Assembly (NCBI RefSeq): GCF_023856365.1
Contig: NC_064548.1
Coordinates: forward strand, 10,155,642 to 10,219,641
Direction of reading: 5' to 3'
DNA length: 64,000 bases
Origin: Brienomyrus brachyistius
Lineage: Eukaryota; Chordata; Actinopteri; Osteoglossiformes; Mormyridae
Of this stretch, positions 58,570-64,000 are shown one piece after another. Under the pieces are notes generated by a model. The model did not search any database. It saw only the letters and a program-made list of their open reading frames with translations, and had not been told where the DNA came from. Within the stretch, counting starts at the first letter, position 1. Every line of letters starts with the position of its first letter. The position numbers and the translations under genes are program-made.

Positions 58570-59420
58570 TTACAAACACAAGGCCTGGAAATGGTCTTCG
58601 GTCACTGATGGACTTATGGTAAACACTGGGCTTTAGCGATGTGTGGCATTTGGCCAAGGAAGGATGAGGGGAAGAGGAGGACTGACAAATTAAAGAAAAA
58701 GAATGAAATGCCTCTGTTAAACCCAATACTGCATATAGGTCAAGTCCAGAAAACATGATGTCATTGTAAAGGAAGTATTTGTGTCTTGACAAGTCTCGAT
58801 TTGCAGTCCATAGCTCATCTGGTGTCACATTCAGTACTTAAAAAATTACTCTTCCCCTTCTCGCAAAACAGCTACTGTCATTGCAGAATGTCAAACATGT
58901 TAAAATTGGAATGACCCTAATAAGATGAGCATGGGCTCTCATGAGCATGTGTTTTCTGAGGCTTTCCAAATAAAAATCCAAATATTCACGCCGCTCGCAA
59001 AGATAAAGGCATCATTTGGAAAACTTCTTAAAAAGTGGAAACAATTGACTGAACTATCTAGGAAGGCAGTGGGTGACTTAATGAGTTCAGATGCTGGAAG
59101 GTCACCCGTCACCAGTTCAAATCCCAGGGTGTTTCTCAACATACATACGTTACCGTACTTGTGTTCTTGCCTACCTGTTCGATGTCATCTTCCATTGCTG
59201 AAGTACAGCTCCTATAATCTAAAACAGAAGTACAGAGGCCAGTAAAAATCCTTGAATGCTGTTCCTGCCCAGTACCAAATATCAACCATGCATTGGCTGC
59301 AGCCTTGCCCATGACAACAATCCCATGATTCATCGCATCCCAAGTTCATTCTCAGGAGGCAAGTTAGCAAGAATTCTCTTGGCAAGAACACAAGTATGAT
59401 CTTTGCGTTCCTGATATTGA
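58570..59420. other. Intergenic, nothing recognised
   Basis: The minus ORF at 58397-58828 starts in unique DNA and runs into the SINE; it has no family features. No exon supported. Confidence 0.35.
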
Positions 59421-59425
59421 TTAAC

Positions 59426-60141
59426 TGTCGCAGCGCGGCACGGTGCGGGCAGGAAGGAGAAGGTGATGATCCACTTGCAGCTCCGAGACAAAGAGCTTTA
59501 TTAACAAAATAAGGCACAACAGGGAAAACACGAAAAAGGAAAGGAGCACGAGGGATCAAAAGCAAACGGGAAAAAATGAAAACTAGGAATAAACTAAAAC
59601 ATGGAATAAACACTACTTGAGAACTAACAGAACACAGGATGCAGGACTGTGAAACAAACAGAACTCCTAACATTCAGTAACATGGGCACGAACGTGAATG
59701 AAGACAGACTAACAAACTAAGTGAAAGCAGACACTTAACAGGCACTGGGAGGTCAATTAACAGTTAGGGGGAAACCAATGACCAACCATTAAGGGAAACA
59801 CAACTAGGAGGACCGAAAGAACAGGAAACAAGAAGCAAGACTATGATGTGTAACTGAAATACCAATACAAACGTTAAACCAGCAGAACTTGAAAAACAAC
59901 AACAAACATTAATAGGTTGCGACTGGTCACCGGCCAGCCTTGGACCCACAGCTTCGAAGGAGGAGCTTAGAACAGTGGCCAACCACTTAGCCAGTCAAGC
60001 AACCCAGCAGCAGAGAGGATGCAAACACACTAGGGATGAAGGAGCTACAAGACAGCGGAGAGAATGAGGATGACCAGCAACACCTGCTGGCGAAACAGGA
60101 ACAAGACACACAGCACAGGAGCAGACAGGTACCGATTCTGA
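59426..60141 (-). mobile_element. LTR-like or terminal-repeat element, non-coding
   Basis: Begins TGTCGCAGCGCGGCACGG. Read on minus it has an AATAAAGC polyadenylation site (plus GCTTTATT at 59492-59499) just before that end, as a 3' LTR boundary would. The upper end is about CCGATTCTGACG. No clean target duplicate was found. Minus ORFs (59212-59673, 59764-59982) are incidental. Confidence 0.4.
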
Positions 60142-60229
60142 CGTAAAAACCCCCATGGTGTATACGGAGTGATGTCACCGTTGGGTATAACCCCGTGATC
60201 GCATCAGAGACTGTAAAACCCTGCGTTCA

Positions 60230-60960
60230 CAGTTGTGCATGACTTTGGATTAAAGTATCTGCTAAATAAACAAAATGTAAATTGCAGAATTGGATACCAG
60301 GAGGCAAGATGATGTGGCAGCAGATGGTCCAGTCTCTCTATATTACCCATAATTATTTAGTAATTTGCAAATGTTTTTCAGAATATAGGTGAGCAATTGC
60401 ATTAATATAGTCTATGTTAAATTTTCAAGTAATATGAGCATTGAATGCTTAAATAACAAATTTAACGTCTTGGAAAAAACGATTAACAAGGTATCCCCTG
60501 ATACAGGCAAAGAGTTGCAAGGCGATACCAGATGACAGGGATGCCTTCGTGTTTCCCTCCTTCTGCCGTAGTTTGTAATCCTGAGAACACTCAGCTCTGT
60601 GACTTACAAGAGAGATCTGGGCGATTTAAACAGCCCTTAAAAACGCGTTAATAATAATCTACTCCGACTACCCACTGAGTATCACGTCAATCTCATTACT
60701 CTAATCCCGATTTTATTCACTTGTTATGTCTATAGATGCCAGAATGGTTATGTTCTCTGGGTTTTTTTTTATTGCATTACATCCTGGAGATAATTAAGAA
60801 CATTTCATTACACTAAAAATACATCGAAAAGACAGTATTTATATGAATATCAGATATAATGAAGTTGTATCGATCATATTCGTAAATTAAGTATATATAT
60901 AGCACTATTATTGTATCACATGAAACCGCAGCGCAAATAATGCGCCTTTGCTAATGGATG
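60230..60960. other. Intergenic with a SINE-tail scrap
   Basis: At 60241-60275 the sequence CTTTGGATTAAAGTATCTGC with TAAATAAAC is the 3' tail type of fish SINE/L2 elements. The remainder is unannotatable. Confidence 0.4.
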
Positions 60961-61027
60961 CGGAGCGGAGCCAGGTTTAAGGAGGGAGACCTGAGAGGAG
61001 TTGAATGACACATTTTCTATTTTTCTT

Positions 61028-61041
61028 TATAATTATTATTC

Positions 61042-61080
<39 letters not shown>
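61028..61080. repeat. (ATT)n microsatellite
   Basis: About 16 ATT units. Confidence 0.95.
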
Positions 61081-61082
<2 letters not shown>

Positions 61083-61320
61083 GGGGGTCCGTGTTGAATA
61101 TCCTCTTCGGGGATTTTGAGAGGGGCTTTTCTGCTCAACCTCATCTGCGTGTGCGGAGGAGGTTTTGCGCTTTTCATATTGCGCATCTTTCGTATGGGAC
61201 ACCGAAGGAAACAGGACTTTTCCCCTCCCTGGATCTTGCTATACTGAATGGGTAAACAACACAATCTGCCTGGGTGGAATGTACAGTGAGTTTCATTTGC
61301 TGTGAAGACGATTTGCTGCA

Positions 61321-61377
61321 GATGCCTTACGATCGACATGAGGAGAAAAAGAAAGAGGAAATGAGGCTCCTGCCCAA
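61321..61377 (+). other. Possible short first coding exon, unknown gene
   Basis: ATG at 61321 opens MPYDRHEEKKKEEMRLLPK, a very charged segment, and is followed at once by a GTAACC donor-like site. Upstream 60950-61250 is relatively G+C-rich and unlike the AT-rich surroundings, as a promoter might be. No partner exon lies in the remaining 2.6 kb. This is a weak call. Confidence 0.2.
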
Positions 61378-61549
61378 GGTAACCAAAGGGGGTCCGAGAC
61401 TTCGGCTTCGAAACAGTGTTTGTAAACTTAACAGGACTCGCTGCGGTTTTGCCAACCGATTCAAAGGCCAAATCAACCTGAAATCTTACAGATACCCACT
61501 CAGTCATTTGAAACAGATGCTAGTAGCATAAACGAAACCCCGTTTCCTG

Positions 61550-62550
61550 CCTCCCGTTAATGAGATTTAGCATTATTTTAGCCAGAAATTAAATTTAGCA
61601 GTAACGAACAGGAGCCTCACATTGGAAACGATGGGCAGACCGCACAGGCAGGACTGGATAACGCGCAGTCGCGGCTGAAAGAATTTGCGTGTTGCCTTTA
61701 AATTCCGGGTGCATTTCTAGCTTTCTAGTGGTTTCAACTTGTCCAGACTTCTTTAGACTTGGTGGTTCTAGAACGTTTCGTGCATCCTCGTGATTTTAGT
61801 GTTTTCCAAGTACTTTGTTTTGCCTATTTACCACACAATCAAATTTTACTGAAACCTCTCTGGTGAAGAGAGCTGTTTAACCAAAAGCAAATTAATGAAA
61901 CACCAGGGCAATGATTTTAATGTTAGTGAATGTCACTTGTCCTGATTTTTAAATCGCAGAGGTAGGTAGGCTCCGCTATTTAATCTAAGTACTGAAACCA
62001 TGTGACCTCTAGCACTGACCCCAACCCACCCTTGATGCCTCAAACAGCATTTGTCCTGTGGGAGGAAGTCTGTGTTGTTTTTAGATCCCTTCTTCAGATA
62101 ACGCTTACTCCTTCCCACACACTTTGTGAAGGCACCTGATAGGCAGCCTGTCTCTCCCCTGCATGTGATTGGATGGGAGCTTTGGGAGTGCCCCTCCCCC
62201 TGATATTTGTCTTTCCCAGTCATTCTCATTGTGTCTCAAAGAAGTAAAAACATCCAGTCCCAATCTTCCCTTAGTTTTCTTTTAATCAGTTTGTTCTCAA
62301 AGCGACATTCTCTGAGTCTCCCAGGACTGCAGCCATGTCTCTCCAAAAAAGGTATCCTTTTATTCATGGCAGGAACACAAAAAACCAACTGCAAACACAG
62401 GTTCAAGACTAAAAGAGATCTTTAATATGATTTAGTTTTTTTAGACTAAGTTGAAAACAGCCATTTTCTGTGACAGAATTCATGGCTTTCCATCACATCT
62501 AAAAGCCCTTTTATCTGATGAATCAGATGTATAGCATTACATGTACTTCT
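61550..62550. other. Intergenic, nothing recognised
   Basis: No exon or repeat end supported. ORFs at 61933-62229 and 62207-62425 lack family features. Confidence 0.35.
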
Positions 62551-62559
62551 CTTAGGGAG

Positions 62560-62745
62560 ACTTTTGTCCAAAGTAAGGTATAAGTGATGATCAGAAAGCA
62601 GAGCTGCCCAGTGTCCCTAGAGCAATCGGGGTGAAGAGCCTTGCTCCAAGGCCCAACAGCGACATCACTCTCCCAGCCATAGGATTAGAACTAGCGACCT
62701 TCTGGCACAGAGTCCTAACCCAAAGAGCCACAATCAGAATGTCTG
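62560..62745 (-). mobile_element. tRNA-headed SINE copy
   Basis: On minus: GGCTCTTTGGGTTAGGACTC (A-box region), GGTCGCTAGTTCTAATCC (B-box region), TTGCTCTAGGGACACTG, then the CTTTGGACAAAAGTCTCCC tail. Same family as 5516-5800, moderately decayed. Confidence 0.6.
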
Positions 62746-62859
62746 CAGTCATAACCTTTTGGGAAAACTGCAACGTGGCATTGAAGCTTCCTTGTGACAA
62801 GACTGACAGCACCAAAGCAGAGCCCCGGTGTGAGATGCTGCAGCCATGCGATAAATAGC

Positions 62860-64000
62860 CTCACACCCTGGTGAGACAGTTCATCAGACTGGCTGCTTCC
62901 TCTGTCTGAACGTCAGTCTGAGGTAGGCTCAGCAGTCTTGCTCTCTTGTTTTCCTGTGTCTTCAGAAAAGATGCATAATTCTGAGGCGTAGGTTTGGTTG
63001 CACCATTGGTAGTGACCAAATTGACCCTGAATGCCACACTCCTGTAAACACACATGATGCAACAAAATATTGGTAAGGATATCTCCCTAGCATCCTTCCT
63101 CAAATATAAACCCTGCATATCTGAAACAAGGGTGTTGCTAGAGATTTTGGTCCCCATGAAATGTGGATATCTGCTCATGTTATGCAATCGAAAAGTTAAG
63201 TTTGCGTTTTCTTCACACAGCAGTGTGTAGCAAGGCCCTGTCAACAAATACCCTGGCAGCGAATATCTAAAGATTCTGTGCTGTGTCCAAGACTGTCATT
63301 CAAAGCACAGCCGAGGAAGAGCTGAAAAGCTGTTTGCTGCTTGAAGAAAAATGCACAGCCTTTGTTTCCCAAACGAGCATGGTAAAATCACTGATGCGGA
63401 AAGTGTCTCACAAAGAGAACGTCAACGCAAGATAATGAGATACTACAACACACAACAGTCCCCAAAAGCAGCTTTAAGTCGAATGAAATTTTCCGAATGC
63501 CATTAATAAATTAAGAAAACCAACTACAATCCCGGCATTGTGGCTGTTTGTACATTTTATACAAAATATAAGGATTTCATTGCTGAGCTAATTTTGAAAG
63601 TAAAGGTGTGAACAATGTGTTTTCTTTATGCTTTTCTTGTACTTTGCTTTTCTCTGACTTGTTGAATGTGGTCTTTGTGCTGCATTTTTGTTTATTCTCT
63701 CCTTCAGCGGGAATTTTCTCGTCCCCCTCGCTATTGCGAGCGCCAGACCAGGACACACACGTCGTTCAGCCGTAGGTTCGGCCCAATTTAGGCCCCATGA
63801 TTTTCTCTGCACGCCCGCTTTGTGATGCTGTCCATCACCCCTAACACCATTTGAGAAAGGCATTCATTGTTGGTGCTTGTGGCGACTCTGAACTTTCATA
63901 TTATTTTTCAGATTTTTCATCAATAGGACAGTCATTAATTGGTAAGGCAGTTTGTGTGAAACAAGAGTACGGTCATGTTTTCATTACTGGGGGAATGTTT
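62860..64000. other. Intergenic, nothing recognised
   Basis: The minus ORF at 62861-63247 (128 residues) has no recognisable features. No exon supported up to the window end. Confidence 0.35.

Noticed and set aside
59212..60178. Minus ORFs rich in Phe/Ser/Cys
   Set aside because: They lie in an LTR-like non-coding repeat and look like translated low-complexity sequence.

Overview
The window is vertebrate nuclear DNA, and almost certainly comes from a teleost fish. It has spliced genes with GT/AG introns, very sparse coding, Tc1 and hAT-like transposons, LINE remnants, tRNA-headed SINEs and many microsatellites. The abundant SINE with a (GGATGG)n-type tail reminds me of osteoglossomorph (mormyrid-type) genomes, but that is memory and untested.

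Genes. Four protein genes can be supported. (1) The 3' end of gpbar1 (bile-acid receptor TGR5) occupies bases 1-291 on +. (2) arpc2 (Arp2/3 complex p34) is complete on - between 17586 and 12377; I reconstruct 10 coding exons giving 299 residues. (3, 4) Two tandem + strand CXCR1/CXCR2-type chemokine receptors lie at 28084-29584 (with a 7-nt first coding exon) and 35900-36952. The set gpbar1, arpc2, cxcr, cxcr is the same neighbourhood as human 2q35 (CXCR2, CXCR1, ARPC2, GPBAR1), which supports the calls. Two minus-strand exons at 53657-53267 encode a signal peptide plus an aspartic-protease-like propeptide, but I find no catalytic exons after them.

Layout. 0.4-2.4 kb: two 32-bp minisatellite arrays flanking a MITE-like segment. 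7.1-8.1 kb: a 45-bp minisatellite. 8.3-10.8 kb: a non-autonomous LTR retroelement with a 5-bp target duplication and a proline-rich ORF. 12.4-17.6 kb: arpc2. 18.5-25 kb: a pile-up of decayed LINE, hAT-like MITEs, a broken transposase-like gene and a solo LTR. 28-37 kb: the receptor pair, with one young SINE between them. 37-53 kb: gene-poor, with palindromic MITEs, a 26-bp minisatellite and a Tc1 element nested in a LINE. 53-64 kb: the orphan propeptide exons, LTR-like and SINE repeats, then little else.

The genes do not form an operon-like system. The receptor pair would act in neutrophil chemotaxis, which uses Arp2/3-driven actin assembly, but their adjacency is conserved synteny rather than evidence of a joint system. 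I found no clearly novel system. The most interesting items are the micro-exon of the first receptor, its changed DRY-loop sequence, the orphan propeptide, the LTR element with no visible primer-binding site, and several clean foldback elements.
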